From positions 1 through 64,000 of the forward strand of contig CAZVZX010000019.1 in NCBI GenBank assembly GCA_964631235.1: a DNA stretch of 64,000 nucleotides, read 5' to 3'. The position numbers and the translations under genes were made by a program. Every line of letters begins with the position of its first letter. Position 1 is the stretch's first letter. Below, piece after piece: positions 1-12,300 of the stretch. This DNA is from JARKPK01 sp964631235. Its GTDB lineage: Bacteria > Planctomycetota > Planctomycetia > Pirellulales > Thermoguttaceae. The notes beneath the pieces are model-generated. The model searched no databases. It saw nothing but the letters and a program-made list of their open reading frames with translations, and was not told where the DNA came from.

Positions 1-147
1 GTCAGAGATAAGCTTGGCGAGTACATACTGCCCGGTGCGGCTGAATACGCGAAGCAAGGCGGCAGGTTGGTGCAGGCGGTGTTCGCCAAGTCAGTCAAGT
101 ATTTTTTCCATAAAGTGAATGAAACCGACTCGGGCTTTCCGCACTAA
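1..147 (+). CDS. C-terminal fragment of an unidentified protein
   Basis: Frame 1 is open from the first base to a TAA at 145-147 and encodes the last 48 residues of a protein whose start lies outside the window. The fragment contains EYILPGAAEYAKQGG and ends DSGFPH. It is mixed polar and aromatic with no membrane segment. I do not recognise a family, and 48 codons without a stop is only weak evidence in GC-rich DNA. The rest of the gene would decide whether it is real. Confidence 0.4.
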   Translation, partial: VRDKLGEYILPGAAEYAKQGGRLVQAVFAKSVKYFFHKVNETDSGFPH

Positions 148-250
148 TGACAGTCTCGATGGGCCATGTCGAGCAATGGGCACTTCTTGCCCATATCTTG
201 TGCGAGCATTCCGATTGCCGGCCCAAGACTTGATAGAAGAACTGAATTGT

Positions 251-305
251 TCGACAAGGCCCACGCAATCGGCCGCTTCACGGTGATCGCGGCCTTTTCT
301 GGGAG
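251..305 (+). repeat. Dispersed ~90-bp repeat, partial copy 1
   Basis: Partial copy of a repeat family found about ten times in this window. Read on the plus strand it translates to AHAIGRFTVIAAF, matching the HAIGRV...TAAAFA core of the better copies. It lies between the end of the fragment gene at 1-147 and the 3' end of the giant minus-strand gene. The 234 bases between those two genes hold nothing else I can support. Confidence 0.5.
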
Positions 306-381
306 TGCATCAACTAATACTCGGCGTCGGCCGCGGCATGCGACGGCGGCTGTTTCCGCAATTGTGAGCGACTATTGGGTA

Positions 382-3300
382 TTATTGAACCTCTGCGTAC
401 TCTGCCATTACGGCATCGTGGGCACGAAACGTCGTCTTGCGGCCCGGCCGGCCGAGGGAAGCGTCGTACTCCGACAGAAAGGCGATCATCAGCCAGTCGT
501 AGTCCTCGAGATGTCGTGCCCGTGCCGTGCCTGCGGCCTCGTTTTTGGGCGAAAGCGCCGACAACGATAGGCGGCTTGAGCGGCCGACGTGCGCAATCGG
601 CTGCTCCGCGCCGACAGTGATCGGTTGTCCGCTTGTTCGGCCGCTTGTTTGCCCCCATTGAGGCGATGCCGTCGGCAGCGGCTCGAACGCAGCGGTCGGC
701 GCCATTTCTGGCTCTTTCTCTTCCATCAAGACAACGTCGGCCATTGCGGCGGAAATCGGCTGCTCGGCAGATGGCAAGGGCGGGGCCGTCAGCGATTTTC
801 CTACGTTGTTCCGCGCCAATAGCAGATCGGTCGTATTGACCCGGCCATCGCGGTTCACATCGTAGGGGCTGATCATCCCCGACTGTTGCAGCGGCGACAT
901 GGCCGCCCGCAACGCATCCACGTCGGCGGTAGTGACGACGAAATCACCATCGACGTCGCCCACCAGGTTGCCGAAGTACATTACGGCATCGGTTGGAAGT
1001 TGCGTTGATGCGTTGGCCAACACTGAGACTTCCAGCCAGCAGTTGGCGACCGCCCCGTCGGCAAATGTCATCCGGACTCGGCCGCCGGCGAGCATTTCGA
1101 TTTGCGGCAGCGGCGCGGCGGTCCATTGACCTTCACTGTCGGTCATCCGAAAGACGAAGTCGCCGGCGTCGAGCACCGTGCCGGTCGGCAGATTGCTGAT
1201 GCCGACAATAATGCCGTTAATGCCGCGGCTGTAGTTCGTGTAGTTGGCAGCCGTAACCGGTTGGCCGGGAAGGTTCGCCGTTTTGCCGGGGGCCAGTGCA
1301 TCGTCGTCGTCGAGTCCCGCGGCAGGGTTATCAAACGCGCTGTTGTTGTAGAAGAACTGTCGAGCGAAGACCGTCGGCGGGGCATCGACGACGCCCGGCG
1401 TCGGTGCGGCCAACATCCAACTGGCCGGGTCGTCGCCCCAAGCGGTGAATGCCGTCCGGGTAAGCGATCGATTTTCGCCCAGGGGAATCTGCGGCCAAGG
1501 GTCGCCGGGCAAGTAATCTACTTCGTCTTCGAGCACCAGCGGGTAGTAGCCCGGCTCGCCCGCGGGCGGCTCGTCGGCCCAAAACAGTTGGATTCGCTCG
1601 CCCGAGTTGTCCAGCGCGCCCAGATAACCGCTGAAGATCTGCACACCGGCGGGCACGCCATACTTTGCGCGGAAGGTTGCCGCATCGAGGGCAGTCACCA
1701 GCGCCACTTGTCCGGGCTCCAGCGATGCGCCGACGGGGAACGTAAACGTAATGCCGGAGAAGGCCCAGTGGCTCAGGTCGGCCGTTGTACTGCCGGCGTT
1801 GTATAGCTCGATGAACTCATCGCCGCCGACGGGCGGGGCATAGTGCAGCTCGCTGATCACCACCGGTCCGACTCGCGGTCCGCTGTTAGGTGCGCCGAAC
1901 GTGCGGTCGATCATGGGGTAGAGCCGCCCGGCGGCATTCGGCCAGCGGCCGAGGCTTTCGCCATTGGCAGTCGGGCCGAATTCAACGTAATCGACGAACC
2001 GCAGCACGTTGCCCGAACTATCGCCCGCCGCCAGCCACAGTTGGTCGCCATGAGCGCCGTTGAGACTGAAATCGTTGGGGCCAGGAGTGAGCGGCGTGGG
2101 GTTGAAGTCGGCTTCGGTGAACACGACGTAACCGTAAGCCGGGATCACCGCCCGCGGGTCGCTCTCATTGATGCGATATTTGCGATAATTGTTGCTCGAA
2201 TCGCTCAACCACCAGCCGGCGATGTTGATCGCGGCGCCGGTTGTGTTGTGCAACTCGATCGAGTCGCTCAGCGGCGGGTCGGTGTGGGTAAGCACTTCGT
2301 TGATCACGATCGTCGGCCCGAGCGAGCCGGTCTCGGCCCGTCCCGGCGTGCCGCCGAGCACGGTGCCGGCCTGCCAGCCGTCGGCGGTATCCCAAGCGGC
2401 GGGCAACGCCGTTTCGTCGACAATCAACAAGCTCCGACCGCCGCCGTTGGTCAGCGGCTGCCAAGCATTATCGTATTTGAACCGCAGGATCGCGGCATCG
2501 TAGGGAGTGGGCAGCGCCAGGACGATTTCCTCTCCGCCGTTGTCGAGATTTCCCGCATATTGGCCAACGACGTTGACGCCTGAGCCGTAGCGATCGTAGA
2601 ACTTGCCGATGTTGCGGACGACGACCGCATAGCCGCCGGCTTCGAGCTTTATCTGCGGGAAGGTGAAGTCGATGCCGGCAACAAAGCGGACGCCACCCAG
2701 CTCGAGAGCCTCGGTGCCGACGTTTTTCAATTCGATGAACTCCCAGTCGCTGTTGCCCAACGGGGAGTACATGATCTCGGTGATCCGCAAGCCGTCGAGC
2801 AACGCCGTGTAGCCGGGCACCGCGGCATTGGCCGTTCCGGGGGTCGGCATGCCGAAGAACTGGTAAGGATACTCGCCGCCGTCAGGGCTGCGACCCTGCG
2901 AGTAGTCGGTCGTCTGGTCGAAGTATAGAACCTGGTCGAGGGGGTTCAGGTTGGCATCAAACAGGCCGAGCCATTGCTGTCGTGCATTCAAACGGAAACC
3001 GAGATGATTTGGTCCCTTCGCGGTGTCGCCGTCGGCGATGAAGGCGACGAATCCCGAACCGGGCACGAAGCTCAGTGGCGCGATGCCGTGTTTATCTTGC
3101 TGATTGGTGGCGTTGTCGGTCAGCCAGAGTCCGGCGAGCGGCACAGGCAGCGGATCGGGGTTGAACAACTCAATGAAATCGTCGGTCAAGCGAACGTCGC
3201 CGGAGGCGAACCACTCGTTAAGCCTCAGCCCGGCCGGATCCCCGGTGCGTTGGGCGATGTTCACCGCACCGAACGTCGGTTGCGCGAGCCCCCAGGCGGC

Positions 3301-6300
3301 GCTTTGCCCCAAACGGCCAATCGAAAGCCCGGCGACCTGCGGACCAAAGACAACCGAATCGAGGAGCGGCCGAGGAGCCGACGGCGCGGGCTCGCGGCCG
3401 AACAGATAGACTCCGTCGCCCCCGCCATCCAACTTGAAGCCGAGGTGAATGCCGCCGCCCGTCTGGTCATCGGCGCAGAGAACGAGGTATTCGCCCGGAT
3501 TTAGTATGGTGCCGTAAGCGAAGACGAACTTTGCCGGGCTAGCCGGGTCGTCGCTAATGCTCATGCCGCCCAAATCGATGGCCGCCCCGCCGTCGTTGTA
3601 AAGCTCGATCAGGTCGGGGAAGTCGCCCCCCGCGGCGACTGCGCCGCCGTTGATCGCTAATACTTCGTTGATCCGAACGTGCGTCCGTGTCGTGGCAACA
3701 GTCCAGGTCTTAGAGGCGCTGGGCTCATCTTGCCATACGCCTGAGATATTCTTTCCCTTGACATACACGGTGTAGGTGCCGTCGCTCAAGCCCGCCAGCG
3801 ACAGAGGTGTTGCCACCGAGTACTCCGGCGCGGCGTTCCAATCGCCGATCGTGTTGACGAAATACTTGTAGTGCGTGATGCCCGGGCCGCCGATCGTCAG
3901 TGTAGCAGAGTTGAGCCGGGTGATTTGCTCGGGTTCACCGGAGATCGAGGCGCCGCCGGGCACGTTGGCGCCTATATCGAGCCCGTTTGGTCCGGCGCCC
4001 AGCGCCGGCGATCCGGGCCCCAGGCTAAAGATGCCGCCCGGGGGATCGACCAGCCGCGGCGATTCGGCCGTGTTGCCTGTGCCGTAGCCATGCCACTGCG
4101 GCGCAATCACCGAGCGATTGACCGTCACGATCGGCGCAGGGGCGCCGCTGCGGACGGTTGGATCGATGGCAAGGGCGACATTGTCGAAGATCGAGCCATC
4201 GATGTGCGCGGCGCGGCCCGCACCTGCCGAATCGTCCACCACGTCGAAGTAGATGGCGGCCTTGCCGGGGGCGACGTCAACAACCGTGTTGTTGACGAAA
4301 TGCAGCGTCGAACCGTCTTTGATCAGCACGGCGTGATCAACGTCGAAAAAGACGTTTCGGGCAACGACATATTCATAGCCCACGTTTGCGGCATCGCCCG
4401 CCGAAATCACGTTCGACTCGCCCGGCTCGGACGTGTGGTAGATGGGATCTTTATGAAAATGCAAGAAGGTATTGCCTTCGATGACGAAGTCGCCTTCCAA
4501 ATCGAGGGCATCGTCGCCGCCGCCGAGAAACAGATTGTCGAGAATGCGGGGAACCGGCGCGCCCGCGGCACGGTGCCCGCCGTTCAGGTCGATAATGTCG
4601 TTATGTCCCTTGGTCGTGCCGAAGACATTGCCCTGAATGAGAATCCATCCGCCGGTGGGCGCGTTGCTGCCCCATATCTGCTCGCTGCGATTATTTGTCA
4701 GCGGGGCCTCGCTGGGGCCGAAAATGTCGGTGAACGTCGAGTTCGTGACAATCAACGAGGAATTGACCGTGCGGATGCGGCGATAGCGGGCATGGTCGAA
4801 AAAGTTGTGGTCGAGCAACAGTCGGGCATTGGTCGCCGCGATCATCGCGTTGTCGCCCCCCGGACCATAATAACCCTCGCCATATTCGACGATCGCATAC
4901 GTGATGCGGTTGTCTTCGAGGGTGTTTTGGAAGTGGATTCCGTCCCAGTAGCCCGATCCCGGATACACCGTCAGCCGGATGATTGCGTCGGCCGTGCCTT
5001 CGGCCACCAGCCGACCGTTGACCGTAAGACCGGCCCCGGCATCGAAGAAGACGGTTGTGCCGGGAAGAATGGTCAGGGTGACGCCCGGATCGACGATCAC
5101 ATCTCCGGTAATTCGATAGGGGCCGGCATCGGGATACATCACCATATCGACGGTGATATGTCCGGCAGCGATGGTCTGTGGGGCGTATGTGCCGGTGGCG
5201 CCGCTGGGGCGAGCACCCATGTCGGCGCGGCTACCGTCCGGGTCAGGCCGTCCGGTGGGGTCGCCGGCATCGATCGCGGGAGACGCCGCCGAAAGACGGA
5301 AATCGCGGTTGGCCAGATTGAGGAACAGCGGGTCGGCGTTGATGTTGTTCGCGCCGACGATGGTGTAGCCGGTAGTGTTGCCGAAGGTGTCGGAGTAGTT
5401 GATGAAGAAGTTCCCGGCCGGCAATCCGGAGACGCCCGGCGCGGAACTAATGTCCAATGGTTGAGGGGCGACGATGATCGAGTTGGTGACGTAGTAGGTG
5501 ATCACATCGCCGCTTGTGCCGGCGTATTTTCGGCGCGCCTGGATGCCGATCGTGTCGCTATAAATCGTTACGCCTTCCAAACGGAAGATGGTCGAGTTCC
5601 CGCTATCGCTCTTCCCGGAGATGGCGACCGAAGTGCCGTCTTCGGCTACCAGACCGTTCTCGGCAAAGAGGCTGTTGCGGATGGTCACTTCGCCGTTATA
5701 GGAGCTGACCGCCTTGTCGTTGGTGCTGCGGACGATCACATCGTCGATCAATACAGCGGAGCTGAGCGTATCAATGCCGTCGTCGAACGTGTCGGCCACG
5801 CCCCCGCCGCGCAAAACGACGGTTTGGCCGGCCTGCTGGCTGTGGACGTAGATTCCATCGGCATCGTCATTGTTATGCATCGTTTGGATAAAGCTGTTTT
5901 CGAACAGCAATGCGGTGGAGGCGATTTCCGGCCCCATCACCGCGCGCGTCAGCAAGCTGTTGCGGAACGTAATGTTCGAGCCGCTTGCCGATTGCATGAT
6001 TTTGCCGATGGTGTCGCCGATCGAGCTGTGATCGAAGACGATCGTCGAACCGCTGACATTGAAGGCCGGCCCCGTTCCCGTGTGTCCTTGGCCCGGTGCG
6101 CGGCCGGTGCGGAGGATTTCGGTGTACTGATAGAGCGACGCAGCGGCGTTCGCATGATGAATTTCACCCCATCCCAACGCCGCGGCGTAGGTTGGCGTTG
6201 TGAATGTGACCGGAGCGGTTTGGGTGCCCAACGACTGGACGCTGCCTAGCACGTCGATGTCGATTCCCGAAGTGCCCGACGTTACGCCGTCGATCAACAC

Positions 6301-9300
6301 GAGGGTGCCGGGCAAGATGGTGAGCGTTGCGCCCACCGGCACGGTCAGATCGCCTGTGACGTGGACGATGCCGCTCCAAGTGGTGTTGCCCGCCAACGTG
6401 CCGGAGACCACCGTCTGCGACGTGCCGTCTAAGCACGTCAGCGCCTTGTTGACCGTCCGAGTGAGGTTGCGGGCCGAATCGGTCCAAACGGCCGTGAGCG
6501 TGAAATCGCCGCTGCCCGTGCCGTTCCACACCGGCACGACCAAAGCGCTGCCGATGCCGTTGAACAGCGTGACCTGCGTGACCGTGAGCGAGACGTTCGG
6601 GTTGTCGGACGAAATCGCGACCGTTCCATTCCAGACATCGCGATCCACGCGGCCCAAATCATCAACGATTTCCGCGCGTACGGTAATTGGTGCGCCGCTC
6701 ACGTAACTGTTGCGAACGACAAGGTTCAGTTGCGGGTCGGCCTCCAGCCCGGCCGAATCGCCGGGCGGTAGCGGCGGCGTATCGAGGGGTGCGGGCGGGT
6801 TGCACCAAACGTCGATGTACCCCTGTTCGAGTAAATGACCAGTCGCATTGGGCCCGTCGAAGGTTTGCACGACCAAGCGGTTCAGCCCGGGCTGAAGCGG
6901 AATGCCGACTCCGGAGCCGCCGGGGCGCGTGGCTTCCAGGCTGAGGTCGAAGCTCGTGTCGGTGCTGGTCGCACTGTTCTGGTGCAATTCAACGGCCAGA
7001 ACGTTGGTGCCCGACCGAAGCAGTCCGGGATCGACGGCGAAGGTGAAGTAGGTTGTTTCACTGGGGGTTGCACTCGACGCCGCGGTGCTCCAGGTGATCG
7101 TGCCCGAAGGCATGTTCGCCGTACGGAACAGCTCGGTTCCGTTGAGGTAAACCACCGCGCCGTCGTCGTATCGCAAATGAACATTCAGGCCGGTGTACAG
7201 CGACGGATCGGCAACCTCGAAGGTGCGGCGGAAGTAGGTTGTGAGATTTTTCTCGACGGCCGTCGTCGTCGGATCGATGTCGATGTAGGTCGTTACGGTC
7301 GCTTCGCCACCATCGCCATAGCCGAGTTCGGCGCGGCCGGAAGACCAGCCGACACGGTTGAAGTCGATTTCGCGCCACGCGGTTCCCTGGTCGGAATCAC
7401 CCAGCCCGCCATGAGCCACATCGCCGACGAGCCGCCATGTGTTCGTAGCGCCGAAGGATGTCCAGCTTCCCGGCGCGGCGAAAAGCTCGACCGCCGCATC
7501 GCCCGTGTTCTCGAAGTACACCAGGCGCACGTTGTACGTGCCCGGCTGTGCGAAGCTGAAGGTTGCCAATGTGTCGGCCTGAGTCCGGGTACCGTCGAAC
7601 GACATCACACGCGGCGGATCGATTCCGTTGGTCAGTTCGAGTTTGAAGCCATCGTCGGAATTCACGCCGAAGGTCCAATCGCCGGCGGTCGGGATATAGA
7701 CGCGGTAATTCGCTTCGATCACGAAGTTATCGACGGCCGACGTTTGCCCTGGGAATTGACTGTTATTGCTGGTGAATCGCTCGACGCCGCCGGCCCCCGC
7801 CACGGTCACGGTCAGCAAGGGCCGGTTGCTCACGGTGGCGTCTTCACTGGCCGAGAATTGAATTCCGTCGTTTCCATTCGGCAGAATCGCCCAGCCGAAG
7901 TTCGCCGATGGATTGAGCTGCCAAGCCTGCAAGGCGGCTGTAACATCGATCGTCCATTTGCCGGTCGATCCCGGCTGCAACGAGACATCGGCCGCGGCCA
8001 TCGCTTCCAGGCCGTCGTTTTGTATGCCGTTGCCGCCGAACGAACCGCCCCAGGTGATCGCCTCGCTCCAGCTTCCCAGCATCCGATAGAACGACATGCT
8101 GTTGGCGCTGGAATTCGTGATGTTCAGCGTCAGCGTAGCGCTTTGGATCACGTCGGTCGGTTTGATTTGGCCGGCACCGGTTCCGAAGATATTGCTGAAC
8201 CACAGCAGGCCATGAGCCTGATCGCCTTGACCGCTCGTGAGTTCCCGATCGATGTTCAACGTGGCGTTTTCGTACGAGGTGGTTGGGGCGTTTTGTCGAA
8301 TGTGCGTATCGAACGTGCCCGTGTAGCCGCCGACGCCTTCCTGGAACGTATAAGAGACGCCGCTGGTGGTGCCACTGTTGCGCAGATTGATCGTCGCCAA
8401 CCGCGTTCCTTGCGTGTCGAGCGACCAAACGGCCGAGCGATTGGCCGGATTGGCGATCACGCTTTCCGCGTCGGCCAAACTCGTCACCGGAATCGTCGCT
8501 TGGTAACCGGTTACTGCAAAGCCGCGCGCGGCATAATATTCCCACTCGGAGCCAGCCGTAATGAAATACTCCGACGCTCCTCCGCCGCCGGTTGTCGTAC
8601 CGGCGACCCACGTGCCGTCAATTGTGTTCAACTCGGCAAGCTGACCATTGACCAGCACCGAACGCGTGGTCACTGGGTCGGCCGTTCCACTGACGGCAGT
8701 GCTCAAGGTGTCTGTGGTCGGATAGCCGCCCTGCACGGCCAACGGACTGGAAATCGTGAAGCCGACATTCGGTATCTGCGACAGAACGTTCGCCACGCGG
8801 TTGGCCATCCAGGTCTTGATCTCGTCGCGTTTCGATTGCGGCACCCACTCGGCCAACACCTGATCTACCAGCGGGTTGAAGTTTTCCGCGGCAAAAACCG
8901 TTTGGCATAGATTCTTCAATTGGGCGTAGTACATGCCCAACGTATGAGGATTGGTGAACAGCCGCTGCAATCCGGCAACGTCTTGATAGCCGGCCAAGAC
9001 CGACCGCGTGTAGGGATTCTCCGTACTGCCGTTGAACACGGTCAGCGTGTCGGTATCCCATGGCACAAGGACGAACCGCGGGTCGTTTACGCCGCGGTAC
9101 AGCCCGAAATCGTCGCCCTGTCCGCTGTACAGCCCGCCCTCGCGGTTGCCGAGGATCGTGTCGGCCGCGATGAACCGGAACCACTCCTCGACGTTGATCA
9201 CCTTCGAGGCTTCGGCCAAGAAGTCGGCATCGGAAATGCCGGCCGGATTGGCCGCATCGAGCACCCGAGTCAGGTTGATCAAGTCCGACCAGTCGTCTTG

Positions 9301-12300
9301 CGACACGTTGGTCTGCTTGAAGTAGTTCATGCGGTAGGCGTCGGGATCCGTGCCGCGATAATCGAACTCTCCTCCCTCGCTGTTATTCGTGTTGTACGGA
9401 TAATCGGTGTAGTGGACGATGTAGAGGTTGCCGTCGGGATCGTCGGGAAAGGCCCGAGCGGTGAAGTCGCTGTTGTACGACTCCTTTGAGGCGTAGGCGC
9501 CGTACATCCGGCTGGTGCTTAGCGCGTAATTGACGCCATTGATTCGCACTTGCAGCGGCTGCTGCCACGGGGCGGGAATGCCGACCGCCTCCAAAAGGGC
9601 CATTCCCAGCACCTGCGAAGGTGTGTTTTGATAGTTGATCAGCGTCTCGGTTACGCCCTTCCAAGGCCGGTCGTGCGGTATTTCGATCTTGTAGTTGTTG
9701 GCCCCGCTGACGCCCAGGCGCGTTCCGTGCCCGCGATTGCGAAGACCGACCTGATACACCAGTTCCACCCCGCTGCCATCGACCGTGACCAGGGTGCCGT
9801 TGAAGGCCGCATCGCTCCAGCGGTCGGGATCGTGGGAACCAATGTACGCCAGCTCGGCCCGATCGGCCTCTTTCATGATCAAGCGATACACCGGCTGGCT
9901 GCCGGGCGTCCAGGGGACGTTCGGGTCGTAGCTGTCGTCCACTTGATAAAGCAGATTGACCACTTGACCGTTGCCGAAGCCGGCCGGTGCCGGCCACGTG
10001 CGCGAGAGCGATCCTGTCCCGCCGTTCTTGTCGCGGGCGGAAACGTAAAACTCAACCACCGTGTTATTGGCTTGGAAGGGCAACTGCGCCCCGTAAACGC
10101 CGTCGCGGGCGACGCCGTCGCCATGCAGGCCGTCGTCGGCCATGGCGATGGCCGTGAATGTCGGTGCGCCGTCAACGCGGTAGTACACCCACGCCTGTAT
10201 GCCATCGGCCAACTCGTCAACGATCTTCGCGGTGACAAACACCGGATCAGTCGAGCGGGGAATCACGGGGAAATGGGTTACGTCGCTGATCAGCGGGGCG
10301 ATGTCGGTCGCGCGGATCGAATTGGCCGCGCCCGGCGTGCCGCCGATGATCGTGCTGGCGCCCCAGTTCTGACCGTTGTTGTTCGACATCGCGGCATTGA
10401 TCAGCTCCAGCGACATCCCACCGCCGTCGGCCGGCGTGTACCACTCCCAGCCATAATGGCCGGCGTCCTTCTTCCGTACGGTGATCGTGCCAGTGGCCAC
10501 CGTTGACGAGCCGGGAATGGTAAAGGTCATCGTGTCACGCGTTACGGCCGTGACTGTCCATTCGCCGTTGAACTCCGCTTGATCGGCTCCGGCGATGCGA
10601 TACACCATGTCTTCGGCACGGTCGGCGATCGTGTAGCCGTGGTAGGGCACGGTGATGGTTACCGTGGTACCGTTCCGCGTCAGGTTGGTCACCAGTTGCT
10701 CGCCGCGGGTGCGAATGCCCCAGTCACCCTCGTTCGAATAGTTCACGCGGTCCACGATTTCGCCGGCGGCGTCGCGCAGCGTGATCTGCTCGCCGTTGTT
10801 GGCCAGCTTCGGCGTCCAGCCTGCCACCACATTGGCGACCAACGGATATTTCGCCCGGAACGAGGCGACGTCGGCGGCGATGACCAAATAGCCCTGACCG
10901 GCAATGGCCGCGTTGGGAAGCGTTCGCGACGCCTTCTGCGCGACGATCGCGCCGGTTGCCGCTGCGCCGGGCAAGCTGCCGAGCTGGTAGGTAAAGGAAT
11001 CGGCGGTAACGTTGGCGATCGTGAACACGCCGTTGTACGGCTCCTCGCCGGCCCCGCTGATCAGAATCGCATCGCCCTCGACGAAGCCGTGATTCGGCAT
11101 GACCACGGTGGCGGTCCATTCGTCGCGCGTGATGCTCGACACCAACCGCGGCCCTTTTTGCGCGGTAATGGTTCCCGTGGCCGTGGTGGCCGGCGTGCCC
11201 GAAATTACGAACTCGAACGTGTTGGCCGTCACATTGCTGATGACGAAGACACCGTTGTACTCCGGCTGGGCGGCCCCGGTGATCATCACCGAGTCGCCCT
11301 CGACGTAGCCGTGTCCGGTCATCGTTGCGGTGGCCACCGAACCGGCGCGGACGAGGCTGGTCACGCGCTTGACCGGCTCCAACGCAAACCACCAGTTGTC
11401 GATCTGCCAGCCTGCAAGATTTGTGGCCGCGGTGCCGCGATTGTACAACTCGATGTATTCTTCGCGCGTGTTTTCCGGCTCGTATCCGATGCTGCCTGCT
11501 TTGCCGCGGGCCGTGTTGTACATGATTTCGTTGATGATGATCGGCGCGGAGCTGGCGCTGACCTCGTTGCCGTTGGGCAACCCGGGCGATGGCTCGAAAA
11601 AGAACCCCTTCCGCGTGCCGTCGGTGGTCCAACCGTAAGAGATGTCGACCGCTTGCGTGGGATACTTCGGCGCGAATTCGGCCGCCACGGTGACTCCGTC
11701 GGGCAGCACGAGGGCGAGATACTCGGGCGGACTATCGTCGAGTTTGAAGTTGGTGTGGACGTTCGCTCCCGGTCCGGCCACGGCAAACGACGTCGCCGAA
11801 CGGCCGGAGGCAAAAATCACGCGGTACTCGCCCGCGTGCAAGATGTTCGAACCGGCCACCGGAAAGGCATCGGCCGTCAGGCGGCACTTCGTCAGGTTGC
11901 CGGCGCTGTCGGTCAGGTAGTAGCCGATCAGATCGATATCGGTGTTTGTCGGATTGTGAATCTCGATCCAATCCGACTTGTCGCCGAAGTCGTCCACCAA
12001 GGCGTTCGGGTTCGCCGTACTGTACTTCGCCAAGAACTCGCTGATGATCAGCGGCCCGGCATCCAGCATCGTTCGCGACTCGAGCGACTCGAATCGCAAC
12101 GGGCGGCGGCGAATCTCGCCCTTATCGGCCAAACGCGCTCGGACCCACGGGAGTTGACGCCACCACCGGTTTTTGAGTTGGGGCACAATCGCACCTCTCC
12201 GAACGAAGCGACGGGCAGCTTGATGTTTGCGCCGTCGTCCGAACAAATGTTCCGCACACTCGAGAAGTAACCGCGGGCGCTGCAAGGCAGCCAAATAGTC

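Noticed and set aside
3871..6249. Long plus-strand open frame (792 codons), and similar ones at 6835-8910 and 10579-12270
   Set aside because: They lie opposite the giant minus-strand gene, which has recognisable domains throughout. The antisense frames are Arg/Gly/Val-rich without family resemblance, a common effect of GC-rich codon use.
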